Below are positions 1 through 7,677 of a stretch of DNA of 64,000 nucleotides, piece by piece. The translations under genes and the position numbers were made by a program. The stretch's first letter is position 1, and each line of letters opens with the position of its first letter. The notes beneath the pieces are model-generated. The model had not been told where the DNA came from, searched no databases, and worked only from the letters and a program-made list of their open reading frames with translations. Origin of the DNA: Actinobacteria bacterium 69-20 (GTDB taxonomy: Bacteria; Actinomycetota; Actinomycetes; Mycobacteriales; Nakamurellaceae); NCBI GenBank assembly GCA_001897425.1, contig MKSW01000033.1:1-64000 (forward strand). The letters are read 5' to 3'.

Positions 1-69
1 ACTGCTCCACCACCGTCATACACAGACGGTAGCCCGCGCGCCCACCGATCGTTCATATTATTTACATGC

Positions 70-1407
70 GTGTCCTTACCGCAGCGCCGGGTATCCGCGC
101 AGGTGGGTCTCGATGAGGCGTTGGACCGGTTCGACTCTGAGCTGCCGGACCGGCCCACCGACCCGGACAGCGTCATCGACGAGTTGGTCCGCCTGGCGGA
201 ACCCGGCATCACCTCCAGCGCCGGGCCGCGATTCTTCGGATTCGTGATCGGCGGCGCGCTGCCAGCCGCGTCCGCTGCGGACATTCTCGCGGTGGGTTGG
301 GATCAGACAGTGTTCAACGCGGTGCTCTCGCCCAGCGGGGCGGCCGTGGAACAGGCCGCCGGTCGGTGGATCAAGGATCTGCTCGGCATTCCGCAGCACG
401 CGACGGTCGGGTTCGTGACGGGCGCGCAGGCGTCGAACACAGTGGGGCTCGCCGCGGCTCGGCAGCACGTGCTGGCGCGCGCCGGTCACGATGTGTCCAC
501 GCGCGGTCTGATCGGGGCGCCGGCCGTCCGGGTGGTGGCGGGCACGGAGCGGCACGCGACCATCGACGCGTCGTTGCGGTTGCTGGGTCTGGGCACGGAC
601 TGCATCGAGCCCGTGGCCACTCTGCCCAACGGCGAGATCGATACCGCGGATCTGGCGCGGGTTCTCGCGGAGGGGTCGACAGGGGCTTCCGAGGCTTCCG
701 AGCGGCCGACGATCGTGTGCCTGCAGGCAGGGAACGTCAACACCGGCGCCTTCGACGATCTGCGCGCGGGCTGCGACATCGCGCATACGTACGACGCCTG
801 GGTCCATGTGGACGGGGCGTTCGGCCTCTGGGCCGGGGCGTCGCCGACGCTGCGTCATCTGGTCGACGGGGTGGATCTCGCCGACTCCTGGTGCATGGAT
901 GCGCACAAGTGGCTCAACGTCCCCTACGACTCGGCGCTGGCGATCTGCGCCCATCCCGACGCGCAGGTCGCGGCCATGTCCTATTCCGCGGCCTACCTCA
1001 CCGGCTCGGAGCAGGCATCCTATGGGCCGGGCGATCTAGTGCCGGAGTCGTCAAGGCGCGCTAGGGGTTTCGCGGTCTGGGCGGCACTGAAGGAGCTCGG
1101 TCGGGACGGGGTCGCGGACCTCGTCGATCGGTGCTGCGCGCTGGCCCGGCGATTCGCCGAGGGGCTCGCGGCCGGCGGGGCCGAGATCGTGAATGACGTG
1201 GTGATCAACCAGGTGCTGATCGACTTCCCCGGTCGGGATGTGGATGCGATCGCGGCCGAGGTGCAGGCGGGCGGCACCTGCTGGCTCGGCGGCACGACCT
1301 GGCGAGGGCGCCGGCTACTGCGCGTGTCGGTGTCGAACTACGCGACGACCGAGGCGGACGTGGATATGTCCGTGGCCGCGATTCTGAAGGCCGCGGCCGG
1401 GCACTGA
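70..1407 (+). CDS. PLP-dependent group II decarboxylase
   Basis: A 445-residue protein with the pattern of group II PLP enzymes (aromatic-amino-acid, tyrosine and glutamate decarboxylases). The PLP lysine lies in DAHKWLNVPYDSA near residue 280, and the conserved Asp/Ala pair of the cofactor pocket is in HVDGAFGLWAG. The start is GTG at 70; the only nearby ATG, at 66, is out of frame. It is expected to be cytosolic and to decarboxylate an amino acid, but the substrate cannot be read from the sequence. It is convergent with hsp20, and a cluster of 49-bp repeats lies between the two genes. A related PLP lyase activity is possible. The family is confident, the substrate unknown. Confidence 0.85.
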   Translation: MSLPQRRVSAQVGLDEALDRFDSELPDRPTDPDSVIDELVRLAEPGITSSAGPRFFGFVIGGALPAASAADILAVGWDQTVFNAVLSPSGAAVEQAAGRWIKDLLGIPQHATVGFVTGAQASNTVGLAAARQHVLARAGHDVSTRGLIGAPAVRVVAGTERHATIDASLRLLGLGTDCIEPVATLPNGEIDTADLARVLAEGSTGASEASERPTIVCLQAGNVNTGAFDDLRAGCDIAHTYDAWVHVDGAFGLWAGASPTLRHLVDGVDLADSWCMDAHKWLNVPYDSALAICAHPDAQVAAMSYSAAYLTGSEQASYGPGDLVPESSRRARGFAVWAALKELGRDGVADLVDRCCALARRFAEGLAAGGAEIVNDVVINQVLIDFPGRDVDAIAAEVQAGGTCWLGGTTWRGRRLLRVSVSNYATTEADVDMSVAAILKAAAGH

Positions 1408-1875
1408 TCGGACTCGGGCCGCACTGTTCGAGCCCCATCTAACCTCGCGCGAGTGTGCGTAAAGCAGGGACATTCAGGACAGAATGCTGCAGGATGCACA
1501 CCCTTGTTTGTCTTGTCTGCCTCGGAGTGCGAGTGCTGCAGACGGGCGTGAGTAAAACAGGGACATTCCGGACGGAATGCTGCAGGATGCACACCGTTGT
1601 TTGCTTGGAGTGTGAGTGCTGCAGACGGGTGTGAGTAAAACCGGGACATTCAGGACAGAATGCTGCAGGATGCACACCGTTGTTTGTTTGGAGTGTGAGT
1701 GCTGCAGCAACCTGTCGCATTTGTCCCAGTTACATGCACACCCCGGAGGCATTACGCAGACGGCGCCGAAACATGCCGGACATCGCCCCGCAGCGCGCAC
1801 GGGGCACGGGCCGCGAACTTTCGCGACCCGGGCCCCGTGCCCATGAAGAGCCCGCCCACTACGAGCTACAGTCGG
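1408..1875. other. Intergenic stretch with 49-bp repeat cluster
   Basis: This is the gap between two convergent genes. It contains the four-unit 49-bp repeat cluster at 1453-1741 and, to its right, about 135 bases in which I see no gene and no clear terminator. The ORFs that cross it are translations of the repeat itself. Confidence 0.7.
1453..1741. repeat. Cluster A of 49-bp dispersed repeat (4 units)
   Basis: Four units of exactly 49 bp: 1453-1501, 1546-1594 and 1629-1677 read forward, and 1693-1741 reads in the opposite orientation. Each starts with GTGTG or a one-base variant and ends in CACAC; the interior carries a GGGACATTC block and GAATGCTGCAGGATG. The spacers are 44, 34 and 15 bp. 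The first two contain the beginning of another inverted unit (GAGTGCTGCAG, then ACGGG). The cluster therefore looks like a head-to-head pair whose left part was duplicated twice by slippage or recombination. Other copies are at 34704-34827, 49802-49914 and 50001-50049. The units are non-coding. Confidence 0.9.
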
Positions 1876-2409
1876 TCAGCCCTCATCCGCGGCATTCCCG
1901 GACTCCACCGGGCCAACTTCCACGGTGTCGGAATCCACGGTGCCGGAAGGCTTTCCGCCCGTGATCGTGATCTTCTGCGGCTCGGAGCCGGCATACGCGC
2001 CCGCCACGCGCACCGTCAGCACGCCCGCGTCGTAGCTCGCGGACAGCGCATCCGCGGTGACCCGCTCGGGAAGCGTGAACGACCGCCGGAAGGCGCCGTA
2101 GCGGAACTCCTTCAGGGAGCGGCCGTCCGAGTCGTCGGTGCGCTCGTCGCGCCGCTCGCCGGAGATCACCAGCGATGCGCCGTCCAGCTCGACGCTGATG
2201 TCCTTCTCGAAGTCGAGTCCGGGCAGGTCCAGCTTCACCAGTGCGTCGTCGCCGTCACGCACGATTTCCGCGGCGGGGGCGAAAGCGGCGAGCCGGCTCG
2301 TCATGGCGGAGCCCGTACGTACCGGGAACGGCCGTGCCGGGAAGGCGCGGCGGATCATGGCGTCGAACTCGGCGAACGGGTCACGACGGGTCATGAGAGT
2401 GAGGGACAT
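1876..2409 (-). CDS. hsp20: Hsp20/alpha-crystallin small heat-shock protein (Acr2-like)
   Basis: A 177-residue small heat-shock chaperone that binds unfolding proteins in the cytosol. An N-terminal segment (DPFAEFDAMIRRAF) precedes the alpha-crystallin domain at about residues 45-150, with the typical VKLDLPGLDFEKDISVELD and SYDAGVLTVRV strands. ATG at 2409 is preceded by AAGGAG at good spacing. The upstream region contains an almost perfect HspR operator. In M. tuberculosis the HspR-controlled small heat-shock protein is Acr2, so this is probably the equivalent gene; that assignment rests on the operator and general similarity. It is convergent with the decarboxylase and separated from it by the 49-bp repeats. 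Confidence 0.92.
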   Translation of the reverse strand: MSLTLMTRRDPFAEFDAMIRRAFPARPFPVRTGSAMTSRLAAFAPAAEIVRDGDDALVKLDLPGLDFEKDISVELDGASLVISGERRDERTDDSDGRSLKEFRYGAFRRSFTLPERVTADALSASYDAGVLTVRVAGAYAGSEPQKITITGGKPSGTVDSDTVEVGPVESGNAADEG

Positions 2410-2503
2410 GGCAGTTCTCCTTGCGGGGTCTGGTCGCGGGGATGCGACCGTGTGGTCCTCTTCCGATGAGCGTCGCGGTTGCTCAGCCCATCACCTTCCA
2501 TAA

Positions 2504-2524
2504 CTTGAGTCGACTCGACTCAAT
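2504..2524 (-). promoter_or_regulatory. HAIR-type HspR operator upstream of hsp20
   Basis: CTTGAGT-N7-ACTCAAT at 2504-2524 matches the published HspR-associated inverted repeat (CTTGAGT-N7-ACTCAAG) in all but the last base. Read on the minus strand it overlaps a plausible promoter: TTGAGT as -35 and TATGGA as -10, about 15-16 bases apart. It lies about 95 bp upstream of the hsp20 start. HspR repression relieved by heat is the expected control. No hspR gene is in the window. Confidence 0.8.
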
Positions 2525-2851
2525 TCCCGAAACGCGATCGCTGTGAGCGAACACGCCAGCCCGGATCAAAGTCCGTTCTGTCGGGTATGACGCTGTTCTC
2601 GGACCGGGCGCTGCGGGCACAGCCGGGCACGACCGGGCACCACGCAACCCGAGGCGCCGTGATCGCGCGCTGCGCGCGAACATCGTCATCAGCGGTGACC
2701 GCCTTCGGAGCGAACCGGCCCGTCGCGCGCAGCGCGCGAACAGCGTCATGGGCGGTTTTCGCAGCGCGCCGGGCCGACCCCCGTACCGACCGGGCCGATC
2801 GCACGCGGCATGCGCGCCCCACCTGCGCCCCGACGGGTAGCGTCGACGGAC
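2525..2851. repeat. Intergenic region with three GAACNNCGTCAT copies and GC palindromes
   Basis: The rest of the gap between hsp20 and the amidase gene. It carries three exact copies of the dispersed word: 2587-2598 (as ATGACGCTGTTC), 2678-2689 and 2738-2749. The last two are each directly preceded by a 13-bp palindrome, GCGCGCTGCGCGC or GCGCGCAGCGCGC, so a roughly 60-bp segment is repeated in tandem. I see no gene. The amidase promoter should lie at the right end. Confidence 0.8.
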
Positions 2852-4318
2852 ATGACGGAGATCCACGAAATGTCGGCACTCGAGCTCGCGGCCGCCTACC
2901 GCGCCGGGCAGGCAAGCCCGACCGAGGCCGTCGACGCGTTCATGGCGCGGATCGAGGCGCATTCCGACGCGCTCGGCGCGTTCGTCACGGTGACGGCCGA
3001 CGCGGCGCGGACCAAGGCGCAGCGGGCGACCGAGAAGCTGCGCGCCGCACTGGTTTCCGGCGACGCGCTGCCGCCGCTCTTCGGGATCCCTACGGCCGTC
3101 AAGGATCTCAACTCCACGGCGGGCGTGCGCACGACCTTCGGGTCCGTGGTGTTCGCGGACTTCGTGCCGACGGTCTCCGACGAGATCGTGCTGCGCATGG
3201 ACCGCGCGGGGATGATCTCGCTCGGCAAGACGAACACGCCCGAGTTCGGCTCGCCGTGTTACACCGAGCCGGACGTCGCCCCGCCTGCGCGCAGTGCCTA
3301 CGACCTCACCCGGTCGGCCGGCGGTTCGTCGGGCGGTGCGGCCGCTGCCGTGTCCGGCGGGCTGCTGCCGATCGCGCAGGCGTCGGACGGCGGGGGCTCG
3401 ATCCGCATTCCGGCCAGCGTCACCGGCCTGGTCGGGTTCAAGCCGAGCCGCGGCCGGGTGACCCGCGGGCCGGTGTTCGGGGATTTCACTGGGCTCTCCA
3501 CACCTGGCCCGATGGCCCGCACGGTACGCGACTCTGCTGCGCTGCTGGACGTTCTCGCGGGGCCGGCAGCCGGCGAGCCGAGTTGGGCGCCGCCGCTGCC
3601 GCCCGGCGAGACGTACCTCGGCTGGTGCGATCGCCCACCCGGGAGACTGCGGATCGCGCGGTGGTCGGATGCCGCGTTCACCGACGAACCGGTCGATCCG
3701 CAGGTGCGCACCGCCTACGAGCGGGCCGCCGCGCTACTGTCGGAGCTCGGTCACGAGATCGTCGACGTGGCACCGCCTATCGGACCGGACGTGCTGCCGA
3801 CGTTCGAGGTGGTGTGGTCGGTGTCCGCCGCGCTGATGCCCGTGCCGGATGAGGCCGAGCCGCTGCTCCGCCCGCTCACGCGCTGGCTGCGCTCGCGCGG
3901 GAATGCCGTCGCCGCACCGGATTTCGGCACCGCGCTGATCGCGCTGCGTCAGATCGCGGCCCGCGCTATCGTCGAACTCTCCGAATATGATGCCGTTCTC
4001 ACCCCCACGCTGGCGCGATTGCCCGCAGCCGTCGGACAATTGCGCGACGACGAGGACCCAGCCGCCGACTTCGCCGCCCAGGTGCAGTACACGCCGTTCA
4101 CCGCACAGTGGAACGTGACCGGCATGCCAGCGGTGTCGCTGCCGATGGGCTGGTCGGAGCCGACACCGTCCGGGGAGGTGTGGCCGATCGGGGTGATGCT
4201 GGCGGGCCGACCAGCGGCTGACCACCTGCTGTATTCGCTCGCGGCGCAGGTCGAGGAGGCGTGCAGCGATCCCGGCAATCCGTGGCGGCGGCCGGCGGTG
4301 GCGGTAGAGCTGCGCTGA
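2852..4318 (+). CDS. Amidase signature family hydrolase
   Basis: A 488-residue amidase of the Ser-cisSer-Lys class. The catalytic lysine is in TAVKDLNS, the serine-rich signature in RSAGGSSGGAAAAVSGG, and the cis-serine/nucleophile region in ASDGGGSIRIPAS. These enzymes hydrolyse carboxamides in the cytosol; the substrate cannot be told from sequence. The start is ATG at 2852 (MTEIHEMSALELAAAYR). An upstream in-frame start at 2810 would add only arginine- and proline-rich residues that do not look like a domain. The length is normal for the family. A one-mismatch copy of the dispersed word lies inside the gene at 3987. Confidence 0.9.
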   Translation: MTEIHEMSALELAAAYRAGQASPTEAVDAFMARIEAHSDALGAFVTVTADAARTKAQRATEKLRAALVSGDALPPLFGIPTAVKDLNSTAGVRTTFGSVVFADFVPTVSDEIVLRMDRAGMISLGKTNTPEFGSPCYTEPDVAPPARSAYDLTRSAGGSSGGAAAAVSGGLLPIAQASDGGGSIRIPASVTGLVGFKPSRGRVTRGPVFGDFTGLSTPGPMARTVRDSAALLDVLAGPAAGEPSWAPPLPPGETYLGWCDRPPGRLRIARWSDAAFTDEPVDPQVRTAYERAAALLSELGHEIVDVAPPIGPDVLPTFEVVWSVSAALMPVPDEAEPLLRPLTRWLRSRGNAVAAPDFGTALIALRQIAARAIVELSEYDAVLTPTLARLPAAVGQLRDDEDPAADFAAQVQYTPFTAQWNVTGMPAVSLPMGWSEPTPSGEVWPIGVMLAGRPAADHLLYSLAAQVEEACSDPGNPWRRPAVAVELR

Positions 4319-4474
4319 CGTCGCGCGAGACCGCGCGCGGCGCGGAAGCCACGCCTGACACGGAGTCCCTGATTGGGAAGACCCACGCGCCAGCGGTATG
4401 CGCCCAAGGCGCGAGCCGCAGTCCCGATCCCCCGGATCAGTCGCTCGGCAAGCACGCGTCACTACGCTCCAGAT

Positions 4475-5770
4475 ATGCATACGGCGATCGCGGGACCGGT
4501 CGCCGAGTCGATAGCGATCGCGCTGCTCCTGGCGAGCCTGGGGTTCGCCGTGCTCCGCCCGCGCGGTGCCAGCGAGGCCGTCGTCGCGGTGCCCGCCGCG
4601 CTCGCGGTGGTTGCCATCGGGATCGTGCCGTGGGCCGGTGCCTGGGACGTTCTGGCACGCTTCGGACCGACCGTCGTCTTCCTCGCCGGGATCCTGCTTT
4701 TCGGACACCTCGCCGCCGATGCCGGGGTGTTTCGTTACCTCGGCGCCGCGGCCGCGCGGGCCAGCCGCGGCCGCCCGACGCGGCTGCTCACGTTGGTGGT
4801 GCTGCTGGCGGCGCTTGTGACGGCCGTGCTGACTCTCGACGCGACCATCGTGCTCCTCACGCCCGTCATCCTTTCCGCGGCAACGGGTCTCGGCGTCGTA
4901 CCGCGACCGCACCTGTATGCGACCGTTCGGCTCGCGAACAGCGCCTCGGTGCTGTTGCCGATCTCCAACCTCACCAACCTGCTCGCGTTCGCGTCGTCGA
5001 GCCTGACCTTCGGGCGGTTCACCGCGCTGATGGCTCTGCCATGGGTCTTCGTGTGCGTGTGCGAATGGTGCGCGCTGCGCGTCTTCTTCCGTCGGGATCT
5101 CGCCGATGCGGACACCCGCACCCTGTCGCGGGGCGAGACTCGCGACCATGACGTAGTTCTCGCCGCTGCCAGTCCGCCACGCTACGCGCTCACCACCACG
5201 GGGCTCACCGTCGTCGGGTTCGTGGTGATGTCCGCGCTGCACGTATCCCCGGCCTGGGCGGCGTTCGCCGGCTCGGCGGCACTGCTCGCGCCGCAATGGA
5301 AGTCGCGATCCATGTCCCGCCGGACGCGAGCGCGCCGACTGGTCCATGCGGCGAACCTGCCGTTCTGCGCTTTTGTACTCGCGCTGGCGGTGATCGTGGA
5401 AGGCGTTCTGACGCACGGCCTCGCCGGCGCCCTGGGGCGGCTGATCCCGTCCGGCACTGGGCTTCTCGGGCTGCTAGGGATGGCATTCCTCGCGGCGGCG
5501 ATCGCGAATCTGGTGAACAACCTCCCGGCGACACTCGCGATGCTGCCGCTGGTGGCACCCTCCGGACCGCTCACCCTCGCGATGCTGCTCGGCGTGAATA
5601 TCGGACCGAACCTGTCCTATGCCGGTTCTCTCGCCACCATGCTCTGGCGACGGTTGCTGCCGCCTGCACATCGTCCGCGCGCCAAGCGCTTTCACACCCT
5701 GAGCGTCGCCACCGTGCCGCTGATGCTCGCCGGCGCAACGACGCTGCTGTGGGCGGCGCTGCAGCTCTGA
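4475..5770 (+). CDS. ArsB/NhaD-type membrane permease
   Basis: A 431-residue, very hydrophobic protein with about eleven membrane segments. Two inverted-repeat halves are marked by LTLDATIVLLTPVILS and VNNLPATLAMLPL, followed by GVNIGPNLSYAGSLATMLWRR. These match the ion-transporter superfamily that includes ArsB, NhaD and SLC13 carriers. It probably exchanges an anion or sodium ion across the plasma membrane. No arsenate reductase or ArsR gene lies nearby, so an arsenic role is not supported. ATG 4475 gives a natural membrane-protein N-terminus; the in-frame start at 4373 would add a charged, non-membrane stretch. An exact copy of the dispersed word lies at 5148, read as HDVVLA. Confidence 0.82.
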   Translation: MHTAIAGPVAESIAIALLLASLGFAVLRPRGASEAVVAVPAALAVVAIGIVPWAGAWDVLARFGPTVVFLAGILLFGHLAADAGVFRYLGAAAARASRGRPTRLLTLVVLLAALVTAVLTLDATIVLLTPVILSAATGLGVVPRPHLYATVRLANSASVLLPISNLTNLLAFASSSLTFGRFTALMALPWVFVCVCEWCALRVFFRRDLADADTRTLSRGETRDHDVVLAAASPPRYALTTTGLTVVGFVVMSALHVSPAWAAFAGSAALLAPQWKSRSMSRRTRARRLVHAANLPFCAFVLALAVIVEGVLTHGLAGALGRLIPSGTGLLGLLGMAFLAAAIANLVNNLPATLAMLPLVAPSGPLTLAMLLGVNIGPNLSYAGSLATMLWRRLLPPAHRPRAKRFHTLSVATVPLMLAGATTLLWAALQL

Positions 5771-5786
5771 CAGCTACGCGCGAGTA

Positions 5787-6128
5787 TCAGGTGCGGAGGA
5801 TCTTCTCCATCGTCCTGCCCTTCGCCAGTTCGTCCACGAGCTTGTCGAGGTAGCGGATCTGGCGCATCAGCGGGTCCGCGACCTCTTCGACCCGCACCCC
5901 GCACACCATCCCGGTGATGAGCCCCGCCTTCGGGTTGAGGCTTGCGCCGGCGAAGAAGTCCCGGAACGTGGTGCCGTCAGCGAGGTGGCGGCCGAGCGCC
6001 TCGTCGTCGAAACCCGTGAGCCAACAGATGATCTCGTCGACCTCGGCCTTGGTGCGGCCCTTGCGCTCCGCCTTGGCGACATAGTGCGGGTAGACCGAGG
6101 CCACGCTCGTGGTGAAGATCCGGCTCAT
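5787..6128 (-). CDS. DUF2200 family protein
   Basis: A 113-residue protein that matches what I recall of DUF2200 along its whole length: [20 protein letters not shown], then [13 protein letters not shown], and the C-terminal [17 protein letters not shown]. The family is small, cytosolic and without an assigned function. ATG 6128 gives the family's usual beginning ([13 protein letters not shown]); a start 15 codons upstream is open but would add non-conserved residues. It is convergent with the permease gene, leaving 16 bp between the stops. Confidence 0.88.
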   Translation of the reverse strand: MSRIFTTSVASVYPHYVAKAERKGRTKAEVDEIICWLTGFDDEALGRHLADGTTFRDFFAGASLNPKAGLITGMVCGVRVEEVADPLMRQIRYLDKLVDELAKGRTMEKILRT

Positions 6129-6409
6129 AGCGATGAGGGTAGCGGCGAAGTCCGCTATGGGAGGTGGCCGCACGAGCTGGGCACGATGCCCCGCCGTATT
6201 CGACGGGCGGGGCCGGGGGCGCTGTCACCCGCGTGGTGCAGATGTCGGTCCATGACCGCAATGAGTCTGCGCCGGCGCAGGGCGGACCTTCCGTCCGCGA
6301 ACGTCGTCATACTCGGCGGTTCGACAACGGGGGTGCCGAAAGACCGGCAACTCACAGCACCTTGACGATATTCGCCCGATAGGCCCGGAATCGACTGCCA
6401 CCGACGCCG

Positions 6410-6862
6410 TCAGCCGATCACGCGGACATGCCGACGGTCGGCATGGAGGAGCGCTGCCGGAATCCGACGGTCGAACGTTGCGAGCACAGCGTCATGTACC
6501 GCGGCGAGATTGACGAGGTGCAGATCGGTGACCTGCCGATATCCCGCGAATCCGGACAACTGGATCGTCGGCTCGGCGAGGCTTGTGTCGTCGGCGAGAA
6601 ACACCGAGCGCGGATCGGCCCGAATACTCCGTAGCGACGCCAGCGCCGCGGCGGGCGATGCCGCCCGCGCGCCGACGACGGCCGTGTTGAGCGCGAGGCG
6701 CACCAGGCCGGCCTCGGTGACGGGCGTCGTCGCGAACCGCGCGGTACCGGCGAACCAGTCGCTCGCCTGTCGATGGTGGACATGGTCAGGATGGACAAGC
6801 GCCAGGAGGACATTGACGTCAGGGAGTTCGAGTCGGTCAATCGTCGGCGAGGGCATCGGCAA
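6410..6862 (-). CDS. vapC: VapC-type PIN-domain toxin
   Basis: A 150-residue PIN-domain ribonuclease, the toxin of a type II module. Acidic metal-binding positions are visible: Asp in LPDVNVLLALVHPDH, Glu in VTEAGLVRLALN, Asp in the FLADDTS region, and the C-terminal HDAVLATFDRRI. VapC toxins cleave tRNA or rRNA when the antitoxin is lost. The gene follows vapB on the minus strand with a short overlap; ATG 6862 or 6856 are both possible starts. A near copy of the dispersed word lies inside at 6484. The PIN assignment is confident, the RNA target unknown. Confidence 0.88.
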   Translation of the reverse strand: MPMPSPTIDRLELPDVNVLLALVHPDHVHHRQASDWFAGTARFATTPVTEAGLVRLALNTAVVGARAASPAAALASLRSIRADPRSVFLADDTSLAEPTIQLSGFAGYRQVTDLHLVNLAAVHDAVLATFDRRIPAALLHADRRHVRVIG

Positions 6863-7064
6863 CCATGTCGTCGGTGATCACATGCCCTGGTGTGCTGGGC
6901 AAGAGCACAAGTCCGCGCGGCGTCGACGGATTCGGCGGTGTTTCGCTCGCGAGTCCAGCAAGGGCGATCTCGGACACCGCGGAGCCGAGTGTGGTGCCAC
7001 GCGCACGCGCACGAGCCCGCGCCGCCACGAGCACCCGCTCGTCGAGGTCAATCGTCGTACGCAT
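6837..7064 (-). CDS. vapB: VapB-type antitoxin
   Basis: A 75-residue protein with an N-terminal ribbon-helix-helix DNA-binding domain (MRTTIDLDERVLVAARARAR) and a C-terminal tail ending ITDDMVADALADD that would wrap the toxin. It neutralises the adjacent VapC and should repress the pair's own promoter. The start chosen is ATG 7064, the normal beginning of this domain; an upstream in-frame ATG at 7085 adds seven residues. A palindrome covers the start codon region and is a likely operator. The two genes overlap by about 26 bp, as is common for such pairs. Confidence 0.85.
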   Translation of the reverse strand: MRTTIDLDERVLVAARARARARGTTLGSAVSEIALAGLASETPPNPSTPRGLVLLPSTPGHVITDDMVADALADD

Positions 7065-7077
7065 ACGCACAGCGTAT
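7063..7077 (-). promoter_or_regulatory. Candidate VapBC operator palindrome
   Basis: ATACGC-ACA-GCGTAT, a perfect 6-3-6 inverted repeat overlapping the vapB start codon. Its position fits autoregulation by the VapB ribbon-helix-helix protein. Only the palindrome is seen; binding is inferred. Confidence 0.55.
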
Positions 7078-7187
7078 CGCATCACGCATCAATGTGAGGC
7101 CGAGAGCGGAACAAGGCGCCGACACCGCAGGGGTCAACCGCGCATGTCGGCAATCCCGATCGGACAGGTGAGACCGGAGGCGCCGCC

Positions 7188-7202
7188 ATACACGTCGTGT
7201 AT
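7188..7202 (+). promoter_or_regulatory. Candidate operator upstream of the Xre-MNT gene
   Basis: ATACACG-T-CGTGTAT, a perfect 7-1-7 palindrome ending 10 bases before the ATG of the Xre-MNT antitoxin. The antitoxin carries its own Xre helix-turn-helix, so autoregulation at this site is the simplest reading. It differs from the vapB palindrome. Confidence 0.6.
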
Positions 7203-7212
7203 ATTTCCGTGC

Positions 7213-7656
7213 ATGAACGAGATTCGCGCGCTCCGCCGCGCGGCGGGGCTGTCGCAGGCCGCGCTGGCTGATCTGGTCGGCCTGTCGCAACCGAACATCT
7301 CGGCATACGAATCGGGGGTTCGGCAGCCAAGCGCGGAAACACTGGCGCGGATCGAAGTCGCGTGCCGTCCGCGGCCGTCAGCGGTGCTGACCGCGCACCG
7401 AGACGAGGTGCTGCGCATCGCCGATCGGCACAAGGCGAGCAATGTGCGCGTCTTTGGTTCGGTGGCACGCGGCGAGGACACCGCGGAATCCGACATCGAT
7501 CTCCTGGTTCGGTTCGCGGAGGGCACCAGCCTGCTCGATCTGGTCGGTCTAGTCGACGATCTGGAGCAATGCCTAGGCATTCACGTGGACGTCGTTTCCG
7601 AGAAAGCACTCGGCAAGCGGAATAATTCGATCCGCCGCGACGCGGTACCCGTGTAG
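7213..7656 (+). CDS. Xre helix-turn-helix fused to MNT nucleotidyltransferase (MntA-like antitoxin)
   Basis: 147 residues in two parts. Residues 1-50 are an Xre-type helix-turn-helix (IRALRRAAGLSQAALADLVG, then LSQPNISAYESG). Residues 60-147 are a minimal nucleotidyltransferase with VFGSVARGEDTAESDIDLLV, which holds the GS and DxD catalytic elements. In MntA/HepT modules the MNT protein adds AMP groups to the HEPN toxin and silences it. Here the antitoxin also carries its own DNA-binding domain, in line with the palindrome 10 bases upstream. ATG 7213 was chosen because upstream in-frame sequence is not domain-like. The HEPN gene follows after 21 bp. Confidence 0.85.
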   Translation: MNEIRALRRAAGLSQAALADLVGLSQPNISAYESGVRQPSAETLARIEVACRPRPSAVLTAHRDEVLRIADRHKASNVRVFGSVARGEDTAESDIDLLVRFAEGTSLLDLVGLVDDLEQCLGIHVDVVSEKALGKRNNSIRRDAVPV

Positions 7657-7677
7657 GCATCCGAATAGACCAGTGAA

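Noticed and set aside
1453-1741. CRISPR array
   Set aside because: Repeats alternate in orientation, spacers differ in length (44, 34, 15 bp) and are similar to each other and to the repeat; no cas genes are near.
3734-5416. 560-codon minus-strand ORF opposite the amidase and permease
   Set aside because: Arg/Gln/His-rich antisense translation without any recognisable domain.
4475-5770. Arsenite efflux gene arsB
   Set aside because: Only the superfamily is supported; no arsenic-resistance neighbours are present.
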